From: Demequina iriomotensis
GTDB taxonomy: Bacteria; Actinomycetota; Actinomycetes; Actinomycetales; Demequinaceae
Assembly: GCF_000971395.1 (NCBI RefSeq)
Contig: NZ_BBME01000011.1
Location: forward strand, 1-64,000
Reading direction: 5' to 3'
DNA length: 64,000 nt
Numbering within the stretch: position 1 is the stretch's first letter; every line of letters begins with the position of its first letter. Made by a program: the position numbers and the translations under genes. A model generated the notes under the pieces. That model was not told the DNA's origin. It did not search any database and saw only the letters and a list, made by a program, of their open reading frames with translations. Of this stretch, positions 33,926 through 42,392 are shown piece after piece.

Positions 33926-36166
33926 ATGACAATCGATCCGATCCGTTCTCTCCGACGAGAGACCCTCATCCTCGAGGGCTGGGCGTTCGCCCCCACCGAA
34001 CTGCCGCTCGACTCGACGTGGGAGCAGGTTGCCGCTGCAGGCGCCGAGGTGGCGCTCCCGCACACGTGGAACGCCGTCGACGGCCAGGCGGGTGGTGAGT
34101 ACCGTCGCGGCCGCTCGACCTACGCTCGCCGCATCGTTGCCGACGTCGAGTCCGCCGAGACCTGGGTCGAGTTCGAGGGCGTGAACTCCACCGCCCTGGT
34201 CTCCATGGGTGGGCAACTGCTCCGTCAGCACGACGGGGGGTACTCGACCTTCCGGGTGAACCTCACCGACGCTCTCGTGGACGGCGAGGGGACGCTGGTC
34301 GTGGTGGTCGACAACGCCGCCAACGAGACCGTGTATCCGCAGCAGGCGGACTTCACGTTCTACGGCGGGATCTACCGCGACGTGCGCCTCATCGGCGTCC
34401 CCGCGACCCACCTTGCTCTCGCCGACGGCGGGCCCGGGCTCACCGTCACGCCCGCGCTCGCGGGTGAGCGCGCCGACGTGGCGCTGACTGCCGCGGTGGT
34501 CGGGGCGCCTGAGGGCGCCGTGGTCAGGTTCGCCATCGACGGCGAGTCGGACGTGACGGTGCCGGTGGTCGACGGCGTCGCAGAGGCGCCGCTCACGATC
34601 GACCAGGTGCGTCGCTGGCACGGCCTCCGCGACCCGCACCTCTACACCGCTCGTGCCGAGGTGATCGTCGGCGACCAGGTGGTCGACGCCGTCGCCCTTC
34701 GATTCGGGTGCCGCGAGTTCGCCATCGACGCCCAGCGTGGATTCATCCTGAATGGCGAGGAGTACCCGCTGCGCGGAGTGTCCCGCCACCAGGACTTCCA
34801 GGGTGTCGGCAACGTCCTCACCGAGGCGATGAAGCAGGAGGACATGGCGCTGATCCAGGAGATCGGTGCCACCACCGTGCGCCTCGCGCACTACCAGCAC
34901 GACCAGCGGTTCTACGACCTTTGTGACGAGGTCGGCCTGGTGGTGTGGGCGGAGATCCCGCAGATCACCGTCTTCCTGCCGGGCGCGGTCGACAACGCCC
35001 GCTCCCAGCTCACCGAGCTGATCGTCCAGAACCGGCACCACGCGAGCATCGTCTGCTGGGGCCTGTCGAATGAGATCACGCTGGCTGGTGCCGGCGAGGA
35101 CGTGCAGGCCGCCCATCGCGACCTCAACGACCTGGCTCACGAGCTGGACGCGACGCGACCCACCGTCATGGCGAACCTGTTCTTGCTCGAGACGGACCAC
35201 CCCCTGGTCACGCTGCCCGACGCCATGTCGTACAACCTGTACTTCGGTTGGTACGTGGGCGAGGCACCCGACAACGACACGTGGCTCGACGACTTCCACG
35301 CGGCTAACCCCGCCACCCCGATCGGCCTGTCCGAGTACGGCGCCGACGCGAACCCGCGCTACCAGTCGGCAACCCCGGCCAAGGGTGACTACACGGAGAC
35401 CTACCAGGCGCTCTATCACGAGCACATGGTGGAGATGATCGACCAGCGGCCGTGGCTGTGGGCCACCCACGTGTGGAACCTTGCGGACTTCGGCTCGGCG
35501 GGGCGCGACGAGGGCGGCGTCACCGGGCGCAACCAGAAGGGCCTGGTTTCCTTCGACCGCTCACTGAAGAAGGACGCGTTCTACGTCTACAAGGCCGCGT
35601 GGTCGACGGAGCCGTTCGTGCACGTCGCCGGACGCCGCCGCCCCGATCGCGCCGAGCCCACCACCGAGGTGGTCGTCTACTCGAACCAGCCCACTGTGAC
35701 CCTGGCGGTGGACGGCGCCGAGGTCGGCACGGTGACGGGCGAGCGAGTGTTCCGCTTCACTGTGCCGCTGAGCGGGGAGCACCAGGTCACGGCGCGCGCC
35801 GGCGATCTGGCCGACTCGATCACGGTCCGCAAGGTCGAGCACGCCCCCGATGCGGAGGTCATGCCGACCACCACCATCTCCAACTGGTTCGAGAACGCGG
35901 AGCTCCCCACCCCCGAGGGCTTCTTCTCGATCCACGACACGCTCGCCGACATCAAGAGGTCGGATGCGGGCGCGCGACTGCTGGGGTCCGTCATGGAGGC
36001 GGTGTCGACGAGCCGCGGCGAGGTGGGACGCGGGGTCGAGATCCCGCCGGCGATGCAGGCCATCGTCGACCGCATGAGCGTCGAGAAGCTCCTACAGCAG
36101 GCCGGGGGAGTCCCGATCGAGCAGGTCGCGGCCCTCAACGCGCAGCTCAACCTCATCGCGAAGTAG
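33926..36166 (+). CDS. GH2 beta-galactosidase-like glycosidase with C-terminal helical tail
   Basis: The 746-residue family 2 enzyme has a jelly roll (about 10-170), an immunoglobulin-like domain (about 175-270), a TIM barrel (about 275-570) and a DUF4982-like sandwich around residues 578-640. It ends in a tail of about 80 residues. The acid/base glutamate is in ICWGLSNEITLAG near residue 385 and the nucleophile glutamate in IGLSEYGADAN near residue 471. GRNQKGLVSFDR replaces the NKK motif of beta-glucuronidases, so a neutral beta-sugar such as galactose is more likely. ATG 33926 has AAAGGAG upstream. No secretion signal is seen. The tail aligns with that of the GH3 enzyme. Confidence 0.9.
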   Translation: MTIDPIRSLRRETLILEGWAFAPTELPLDSTWEQVAAAGAEVALPHTWNAVDGQAGGEYRRGRSTYARRIVADVESAETWVEFEGVNSTALVSMGGQLLRQHDGGYSTFRVNLTDALVDGEGTLVVVVDNAANETVYPQQADFTFYGGIYRDVRLIGVPATHLALADGGPGLTVTPALAGERADVALTAAVVGAPEGAVVRFAIDGESDVTVPVVDGVAEAPLTIDQVRRWHGLRDPHLYTARAEVIVGDQVVDAVALRFGCREFAIDAQRGFILNGEEYPLRGVSRHQDFQGVGNVLTEAMKQEDMALIQEIGATTVRLAHYQHDQRFYDLCDEVGLVVWAEIPQITVFLPGAVDNARSQLTELIVQNRHHASIVCWGLSNEITLAGAGEDVQAAHRDLNDLAHELDATRPTVMANLFLLETDHPLVTLPDAMSYNLYFGWYVGEAPDNDTWLDDFHAANPATPIGLSEYGADANPRYQSATPAKGDYTETYQALYHEHMVEMIDQRPWLWATHVWNLADFGSAGRDEGGVTGRNQKGLVSFDRSLKKDAFYVYKAAWSTEPFVHVAGRRRPDRAEPTTEVVVYSNQPTVTLAVDGAEVGTVTGERVFRFTVPLSGEHQVTARAGDLADSITVRKVEHAPDAEVMPTTTISNWFENAELPTPEGFFSIHDTLADIKRSDAGARLLGSVMEAVSTSRGEVGRGVEIPPAMQAIVDRMSVEKLLQQAGGVPIEQVAALNAQLNLIAK

Positions 36167-36171
36167 CACGA

Positions 36172-36204
36172 GGATCGGCGCCCCGCGCGGCGGGGCGCCG
36201 ATCC
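36172..36204. terminator. Strong bidirectional hairpin terminator
   Basis: GGATCGGCGCCCCGC is followed by a 3-base loop and its exact complement (15 bp), six bases after the GH2 stop. It also faces the minus-strand SDR whose stop is at 36275. Confidence 0.85.
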
Positions 36205-36274
36205 GTTCGCGGCTGTGGGCGCGCCACCGCGCAGCTGTCACGGAGGTGGAGGCGTCCGGCGAGAAGCGGCGGGC

Positions 36275-37120
36275 TCAGCGTGCTCGCATCGCCCGTTCGA
36301 TGAGCCGAAGCGCGGGCCGGCGCGGAAGCTTGGGGAGCAGCGCTGCCATCGCGGCGTCGGCGCGGCCGTGCGTCGCGACCAACGGCGTGCGCAGCTGGTC
36401 GACCGCCGTGAGGAAGCTGGCGACTACATCCTCCGCACGCGCATGCATCGATGCGGGTCCCGGGATGCGTCCGCCGGCTTCCGCGAACTCGGTGGCGGTG
36501 GCGCCCGGTAGGGCGGTCACGACACGCACGCCGGTGCCTTCCAGCTCCACGGCCAGGGCCTGGCTGAAGCTCGCTACGAATGCCTTGCTGGCCGAGTAGA
36601 CCGCCATGTGAGGCGCGGGGATCGCCGCCGCGACACTCGCGATGTTCACGATGGCGCCCGCACCGGCGGCCACCATGTCCGCCGCGAAGAGCCGGGACAG
36701 GCCGGTCAACGCGGTGACGTTCACCTGTAGCAGCTCGTCGATGCGCGCCGGGTCGGTGTCGATCACGTCGCCGGAGGTGCCAAGCCCGGCGTTGTTGATG
36801 AGGACGTCGACGGCGATGCCCGCGTCCTTCACCGCTGCATGGACCGCTGCAGCGGCGTCGCGCCGGCTCAGGTCCTCCACCACGACGTGCGCGTCGACCT
36901 TGTGGTCGGCGCGCAGGCGCGCGGCGAGTTCCTCGAGCCGGCCCGCGCGACGCGCGACGAGGGCCACGTGGAGGCCTCGGGAAGCGAGCTGTGTGGCGAA
37001 CTCTGAGCCTAGGCCGGAGCTCGCACCGGTGATGAGCGCCCATCGGCCGGGCGTGAGGACCGGGCCGATACCGGGGCGAGTGGCAGGGGACACGGGTGCT
37101 CCTTGGTCGCTGCGAGCCAT
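36275..37120 (-). CDS. Short-chain dehydrogenase/reductase
   Basis: The 281-residue SDR has ALITGASSGLGSEFATQLASRG near residue 28, VEDL, VLINNAGLGTSG, the serine in IVNIASVAAA and MAVYSASKAFV with the catalytic tyrosine and lysine. The ALVARRAG arginine-rich adenine site favours NADP. The C-terminal half with LPGATATEFAEAGG is typical of the SDR subgroup often annotated as fatty-acyl or ketoacyl reductases, so a sugar role is not assured. It starts seven bases after the rhamnosidase stop, in the same transcript. Confidence 0.88.
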   Translation of the reverse strand: MARSDQGAPVSPATRPGIGPVLTPGRWALITGASSGLGSEFATQLASRGLHVALVARRAGRLEELAARLRADHKVDAHVVVEDLSRRDAAAAVHAAVKDAGIAVDVLINNAGLGTSGDVIDTDPARIDELLQVNVTALTGLSRLFAADMVAAGAGAIVNIASVAAAIPAPHMAVYSASKAFVASFSQALAVELEGTGVRVVTALPGATATEFAEAGGRIPGPASMHARAEDVVASFLTAVDQLRTPLVATHGRADAAMAALLPKLPRRPALRLIERAMRAR

Positions 37121-37127
37121 GCGCGGA

Positions 37128-39785
37128 TCAGATCGCTGGTGCGGTCGCGCCGACGGCTCCGCGCACCACGGTGGTGCCGGGAGCCAGGGTGGTGACGCTT
37201 CCGTCCGGCATGACCACGCTGCCGTGCGCGGCCGCGGGGGCGTCGACGGTCACCTCGAGCTCGCTGTCGACGATGCGCCACTCGACCGAGATCCGGCCGC
37301 GAGGGGTGTCGTGGTGTCCCCGTGCCCATTCGAGCCCGTCGAGGGGCACCGGGGCGACAACGTAACTCTCCCAGCCCGCCGACCCGTTCTCCTGCCGCAG
37401 TCCGAGCACGTGCGTGTGGAAGAACCGCACCACGGCGCCCTTGCTGTAGTGGTTGAGCGACTCGTGCGGCACGCCGTCCTGATCGATCCCGTCCCAGTCC
37501 TCCCAGATGGTGGTGCCGCCGCGCTCGACCATGTTGAGCCACGACGGCTCGGTGCGCTGGTAGAGCAATGTGCGCGCGATGTCCGCGTGTCCCGTGTCGG
37601 CGAGCACAGGCAGGAGGCGCCCTGTGGCGAGGAATCCCGTGGTGAGGTGATCGTCGGCGGCGTGGACCAGCTCGACCAGTCGGTCGGCGGCCGCGTCCAC
37701 GAGCTCGTCGGGGATCAGCCCGAACGAGAGGGCGCGGACGTAGCCGGCCTGCGTGTCCCCGACCGTGCGCCCGTCCACGGTAAGGAACTCCGTGCGCCAC
37801 GCTGCGAGGACCTTGCCGGCAAGGTCCTCGTAACGCCGCGCATCGTCGCCATGCCCCAGCACCGCCGCGATCCGCGCAAGCGTCGAGGTGGACAGGTAGA
37901 GGTAGGCGGTGCCCACCTCTCCCTTGTCGGCCATGAACCACTGCATCGGGTTGTCCTGGATCGGGTTCGCGCGGCTGCCGTCCTCCTTGCGGGGCATCGG
38001 CTCCGTCCACTCGCCCCAGTGGAACGAGCCGTCCCACAGGTACTGCTCGTGGGGCGCGGCCTCGGGGGAGCGCTGCATGCGCGAATGGTGGCGCGCGCTG
38101 CTGGCGTTGCCGAGCGCCCACTCCACCCATCGGACCATCGCGTCCCAGTTCTCGGCGAGCACTGTCACGTCGCCGTAGGCCTCGTACATCTCCCAGGGCA
38201 CTAGCACCACGGCGTCGCCCCAGCCGGCGGAGCCGGTCATCATCGCGAACTGGTCGTCGAGTTTGACCTTGATGCGACGCCCATCGGGGGAGAAGTTCGC
38301 GATCCGCCCGTCGGGAAGCTGGTCGTCGCGGACGGCCCGCAGCCACTTGCGGGTGAAGCCGTCGACGTCGTAGAGGCGCGTCGCGGTGGGAGCGAACACC
38401 TGGTAGTCGCCCGTCCATGCGAGACGCTCGCGTGTGGGGCAGTCGGTGGGGACGTCAACGGCGTTGCCGCGGAAGCTCCATTCGGCGATCTCGTGGAGGC
38501 GATTGAGATCCGCGTCGCTGCACTCGAACGCGCCGGTGCGGGCGAGGTCGGTCTGGACGACGCGCATCGTCACCGTCGACGGGTCGAGCGGCCCGCCCAA
38601 GCGGTGGACACGCGCAAACTGGAAGCCATGCACCGTGTGCCGCGGCTCGAATCCGGCGCCCGAGCCGTCGGACACCACGGCGTCGCACTGGACGAAGCTC
38701 CGGGTCGGTTCGCCCGGTCGGTGCGAGTCGAGGTGCGACATGACGAGGTCGCCGCCCGCTTCGGCGAACTCGCCGTAGTCGATGCGCGTGACCGCGCCGA
38801 CGGGGCCGAGGTCGGCGAGCGCCACCCATCCCGAGGCGTTCTGGCCGAAGTCGAGCACCCAGGTCTCGTCGTCGAGTCGAACGGCGTCGGTTGCTGCCCG
38901 CGTCTCCACCACCCGCACCGCGGGTGCGGGCGACCAGACGATCGCCGGAGCGTCGACCTCCCCGACGAGCACGGGACTGGCATCGCCCGCGTCGAGGGTC
39001 AAGTCGGTGCGCTGACCGTTCATGAGGTCCGCGGCGATGACGGGGGACGATGCGCAGGTCCAGTCCGCCCCGGTCGTCACCACCTGCGTCGACCCGTCCG
39101 CGAGGTCGAGGTGGAGTTCGGCGCGCACGCCCGGGGTGTCGCCCCATTCTGCGGGGATCCGGAAGGCGCCCACCTGCCCGAGGTACCAGCCGGACGACAG
39201 AGTGATGGCGATGGCGTTGCCGCCCTGGACCACGGCATCGGTGACGTCGTAGGCCTGGGCGTAGAGCGTGAGGTCGTAGGACGAGGTTCCCGGCGCGAGC
39301 TCCGTGGTGCCCACGCGTGCGCCGTTGATCGACGCCTCGTACACGCCGAGCGCGGTCGCGTAGAGGCGTGCTCGGGTCACCGGCGTCGTGACGTCGAACG
39401 TCGCGCGGAAGACGTGGGCGGGCAGCGCCCCGCGAGGCGCGTCCGCGGGCACCGGCGAGGCGATCCAGTCGGCGATCCAGTCGTGGTCGAGCAGGCCGGA
39501 CTCGAAGGTGTGCCACTCGCTCCAGTCCTCGGTTCTGGCGGGGCGCACGCGCCACTCCACGGCACGACGGCTCGCCAGAGGTGCCCATGGCCATTCGACG
39601 GCAAGAACGTGGCCGTCGACGTCCTGGGGGGCGAGCGCGGCGCCGTCGATGCGCGCCTCGAGCACGTAGCCCGCTGTGACGGTGTCGAGCGGCGCGGGGC
39701 GCCACGACAGGCGTGGTGCGGCGGAGGTCACCGGGAACGCGTCGCCTCCGGCATCGACCTGAAGGTGCGTCGGGGCGAGGGTCAT
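37128..39785 (-). CDS. GH78 alpha-L-rhamnosidase
   Basis: The 885-residue inverting rhamnosidase is of family 78. It has N-terminal beta domains (about 1-330), including ARLYATALGVYEASINGARVG and DFGQNASGWVALADLG. The (alpha/alpha)6 barrel is about 420-790, with the GH78 core VDVPTDCPTRERLAWTGD near residue 442, which carries the catalytic acid residues. GSFHWGEWTEP and GGTTIWEDWDGIDQDG line the pocket. A C-terminal beta domain finishes it. No signal peptide is present. Transcription probably starts at the TTGCCA-18-TACGCT boxes in the operator region at 39889. It should remove alpha-L-rhamnose from imported oligosaccharides or plant glycosides. Confidence 0.94.
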   Translation of the reverse strand: MTLAPTHLQVDAGGDAFPVTSAAPRLSWRPAPLDTVTAGYVLEARIDGAALAPQDVDGHVLAVEWPWAPLASRRAVEWRVRPARTEDWSEWHTFESGLLDHDWIADWIASPVPADAPRGALPAHVFRATFDVTTPVTRARLYATALGVYEASINGARVGTTELAPGTSSYDLTLYAQAYDVTDAVVQGGNAIAITLSSGWYLGQVGAFRIPAEWGDTPGVRAELHLDLADGSTQVVTTGADWTCASSPVIAADLMNGQRTDLTLDAGDASPVLVGEVDAPAIVWSPAPAVRVVETRAATDAVRLDDETWVLDFGQNASGWVALADLGPVGAVTRIDYGEFAEAGGDLVMSHLDSHRPGEPTRSFVQCDAVVSDGSGAGFEPRHTVHGFQFARVHRLGGPLDPSTVTMRVVQTDLARTGAFECSDADLNRLHEIAEWSFRGNAVDVPTDCPTRERLAWTGDYQVFAPTATRLYDVDGFTRKWLRAVRDDQLPDGRIANFSPDGRRIKVKLDDQFAMMTGSAGWGDAVVLVPWEMYEAYGDVTVLAENWDAMVRWVEWALGNASSARHHSRMQRSPEAAPHEQYLWDGSFHWGEWTEPMPRKEDGSRANPIQDNPMQWFMADKGEVGTAYLYLSTSTLARIAAVLGHGDDARRYEDLAGKVLAAWRTEFLTVDGRTVGDTQAGYVRALSFGLIPDELVDAAADRLVELVHAADDHLTTGFLATGRLLPVLADTGHADIARTLLYQRTEPSWLNMVERGGTTIWEDWDGIDQDGVPHESLNHYSKGAVVRFFHTHVLGLRQENGSAGWESYVVAPVPLDGLEWARGHHDTPRGRISVEWRIVDSELEVTVDAPAAAHGSVVMPDGSVTTLAPGTTVVRGAVGATAPAI

Positions 39786-39888
39786 CGTGCTGCCTTTCGT
39801 CGTGGGGACGAGGATGCGGAGGTGCCGACGGCGGGGTGCACGCGTCGGGAGCCGGGTATCACGCGAGCGTAATCGCCAGCCGGCCTAT

Positions 39889-39906
39889 TTGGCAATCGGT
39901 TGTCAG
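39889..39906. promoter_or_regulatory. LacI-type operator before the rhamnosidase gene
   Basis: TTGGCAATCGGTTGTCAG is an island operator. On the minus strand its TTGCCA, an 18-base spacer and TACGCT form a plausible promoter about 85 bases before the rhamnosidase ATG. Repression by covering the -35 box is expected. The rest of the 192-bp gap holds nothing else I recognise. Confidence 0.7.
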
Positions 39907-39977
39907 GCGGATAGCTGCCAGATGGGACGACGCGGGCCTCACCGGGTCGGCGGGGCCCGCGCCGGGGGCGGGGAGAG

Positions 39978-41294
39978 TCAGCGGACGCTGCGGATCGGCA
40001 GGACCAGGAGGCCGCCGATCAGCGCCATCGCGCCGGCCGCGAAGTACACGGCCTGGTAGTTGTCCCCGCCGCCTGCGAGCAGGACGATGCCGGCCGCGGC
40101 GGCCGGCGCGATGGCCTTGGGGATCTCGTTCGCGAGCTGCATGATCGCGACCCAGCGACCCGCGGCGGAGCGGTCTGGGAGCACGTCGAGCATGAGCGCC
40201 TGGTCGATCGCGCCGAACACGCCGCTCGCGAAGCCGAAGGCGACCGAGCCGATGATGTACATGAGGTTCGACGTCATGAGCCCGATGACGAGCAGCGCGA
40301 CCGCCATGATCACGCCGCTGGCGATGACCAGCGGCTTGCGGCGGCCGATCTTGTCCGAGATCACGCCGGACCCGATCGCGCCGAGCATCGCGAACATCAT
40401 GCTCGCACCGCCCGCGGTGGCGGTCAGTGCGGCCACCGCCGCGGAGTCGAGCCCGAGGCGCGACCCCAGGAAGTACACCGAGTAGATGGACATCATGTAG
40501 AGCGCCACGAACACGAGCAGCTTGCTGATCCACGCCCACGCGAAGTCGCGGTGCTGTCGCGGGTCGAACACCATGTGCGCGAACACGCCCTTGATGCTCA
40601 CCTTGACGCGAGGCTCGTCGACGGTCGACGGGTCGTCCATGCGAGCCATGAAGATGAGCGAGCCCACGCACGCGATCACGGCGGGCGCGACGAACATGAG
40701 GACTGGTGCCGACACCAGGGCGCCCGCGAGCACGATGCCCGCGATCGATGCGACCTGGCCAACTGCGCCGTTGATGCCCGCGACCTTGCCGCGCTGCGAC
40801 TCGGGCAGCTTGTCGCCCATGTGGGTGAGGATCATCGAGCCGGTGGTCACGAGGCCGAGGTAGCCGATCAGCCACCCGAGGAGGACCACGGGGAAGCTTG
40901 AGCTGACGCCGATCATGGTGTAGCCGATGAGCCCGGCGATGAGCCCGCCGAGCATCCACGGACGGCGACGGCCCATGCGCGAACGTGTGGTGTCGCTGAG
41001 GATGCCGACGACCGGGTTGACGAACACGAGTGCGACCGCGGCGGTTGTCATCACGATCGCGAGGAGCGAGTTCTTCGCGGCGGGGTTGATGTCTTCGACC
41101 TTGATCGCGAGCGAGAACGTGCCCGGCGCGATGGTTGCGACCGGGATCGCGAACTGCGCGACGAACATCAGGGCCATATAGGACTTCGACCAGCGCTTCT
41201 CGCCGGGCGCGGTGGTGTTGGGGGCCGGGAGGGTGGTGCCCGATGCCTCGGCCGCCAGCGCTTCGCTGGCGGAGTGGGACTCGATCTGAGTCAT
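39978..41294 (-). CDS. MFS transporter, sugar or glycoside uptake candidate
   Basis: The 438-residue protein has 12 predicted membrane helices. The MFS loop signature GILSDTTRSRMGRRRPWMLGG lies between helices 2 and 3 (about residues 97-117), and its repeat SGVISDKIGRRKPLVIA lies in the second half. It is a symporter-type carrier with a soluble N-terminal extension of about 35 residues. The operator at 41376 places it in the island's regulon, so it likely carries a sugar, uronate or glycoside. The nearest named subgroup (GPH-like or general sugar MFS) cannot be settled by eye. Confidence 0.9.
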   Translation of the reverse strand: MTQIESHSASEALAAEASGTTLPAPNTTAPGEKRWSKSYMALMFVAQFAIPVATIAPGTFSLAIKVEDINPAAKNSLLAIVMTTAAVALVFVNPVVGILSDTTRSRMGRRRPWMLGGLIAGLIGYTMIGVSSSFPVVLLGWLIGYLGLVTTGSMILTHMGDKLPESQRGKVAGINGAVGQVASIAGIVLAGALVSAPVLMFVAPAVIACVGSLIFMARMDDPSTVDEPRVKVSIKGVFAHMVFDPRQHRDFAWAWISKLLVFVALYMMSIYSVYFLGSRLGLDSAAVAALTATAGGASMMFAMLGAIGSGVISDKIGRRKPLVIASGVIMAVALLVIGLMTSNLMYIIGSVAFGFASGVFGAIDQALMLDVLPDRSAAGRWVAIMQLANEIPKAIAPAAAAGIVLLAGGGDNYQAVYFAAGAMALIGGLLVLPIRSVR

Positions 41295-41375
41295 GTGAAC
41301 CTCGTCGTTCGTGTGCGTCGTTGCGGTGGCCAGGGTAATGGCTCGAGCGCCTATTGGAGCACCCCGTCGCGCGAC

Positions 41376-41393
41376 TTGTCAATCGGTTGCCAA
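41376..41393. promoter_or_regulatory. LacI-type operator and promoter of the MFS gene
   Basis: TTGTCAATCGGTTGCCAA is identical to the uxaC operator. On the minus strand TTGACA, an 18-base spacer and TCCAAT give the same promoter layout as at uxaC, with the -35 box inside the operator. Confidence 0.7.
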
Positions 41394-41969
41394 CGGCTGT
41401 CGCGTCGGACCGGAATCTGTACGCATCTGCACGGATGGTGGGATGCGGGGCTCCCCAGGGGTGCACTGACTCTGACCGCCGCGACGCTCCGGTCGAGCAA
41501 GGAGACTGCCTACCGCGCCGGCGCCCGATCCGGCATGGTGTCGCGTTGATGTCGAAGAAGCCAGCACAGGCGGGGCGTCCAAGGTCGACCAGCTCGACGC
41601 GCTCGAAGGCCGCGCCGCTGCCTGCGCCCTTGTCATGGTTCGCGCGGGTCATCACTGCGGGAGCGTGCGGTTCGAGGCTGCTGGACTCGGCCGTGATCTC
41701 GCTACTGCGTCGTGGCGGGGTTCGACGCGTGCCAACATGCATCGTCACTGGTAGGTCAGCGAATCGCGAGAATGGTTCGGGCTAGGATGGACTGTACGCA
41801 GATCAGCCAAGGACTAGGGAATGCCGCACCTGGGCGTACCCCCTGGTCAGTCAATTCCGAGTCTTCGCCACCGAGTGGCGCCGCTCGGTTCGGCGTGGCT
41901 ATCCTTCGGGCAACGCGATTGCAGTGGCGCCGATGGGTCGCCTTCCGCGTAGTCCGAACGGCTTTCTCC
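41394..41969. other. Gap with no supported gene
   Basis: About 575 bp lie between the MFS promoter and the ACT-domain gene. Several open frames cross it on both strands, but none has a recognisable protein or a ribosome site, and base use is less GC-biased than around it. A possible -10 (TAGGAT, about 41784) points towards the ACT gene. It may be the right edge of the sugar island or decayed DNA. Confidence 0.5.
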
Positions 41970-42374
41970 ATGCCTTCTCCTACAGTCTCCCTCCGTGCCC
42001 TCCCTGGTGAGTACGTGATCGCGCGGTTCGATGCCGCAGTCGACGTCACCCCGGTCCTCGCTGATCTGCTGAGATCGACGGCCTTGATGTCCGTCACGCG
42101 GACCGACCAGGAAATCTCGATACTCTGCGAAGTCGGCGCTGCGCCCAAGGACGTCGAGATCGACGGCCCGTGGAGGGCGCTGTACGCGGGGGGTCCCATC
42201 CCCTTCGGGTTGACCGGAGTTGTCGCGGGACTGGTGGACCCACTCGCTGCCATCGCCTGCCCGGTGTTCGTCGCGTCGACTTTCGACGGCGACGTTCTGC
42301 TCATTCCAAGCGACCGCCACGCCGACGCCGTCGCCGCGCTGTTGAGGGCCGGTCACGCGATCGATCGGCAGTAG
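41970..42374 (+). CDS. ACT-domain protein (CASTOR-type ACT family)
   Basis: The 134-residue protein has tandem small ACT-like modules: LRALPGEYVIARFDAA at the start, SVTRTDQEISILCE in the middle, then WRALYAGGPIPFGLTGVVAGLVDPLAAIACPVFVASTFDGDVLLIP. These are diagnostic blocks of the actinobacterial ACT_7/CASTOR-like proteins. They are probable small-ligand (amino-acid) sensors of unknown partner. I start at ATG 41970, because the open frame's upstream part (from 41712) has no conserved sequence. It is 18 bp from the SGNH hydrolase, on the same strand. Confidence 0.82.
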   Translation: MPSPTVSLRALPGEYVIARFDAAVDVTPVLADLLRSTALMSVTRTDQEISILCEVGAAPKDVEIDGPWRALYAGGPIPFGLTGVVAGLVDPLAAIACPVFVASTFDGDVLLIPSDRHADAVAALLRAGHAIDRQ

Positions 42375-42392
42375 TGGGCTGAGGTCACGGTC

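Noticed and set aside
41354-41785. Plus-strand frame in the gap after the MFS gene
   Set aside because: It starts inside the operator region, has no ribosome site or family resemblance, and other frames of equal length overlap it.
41712-41969. Upstream extension of the ACT-domain protein
   Set aside because: The extension is not ACT-like; the family homology begins right after ATG 41970.
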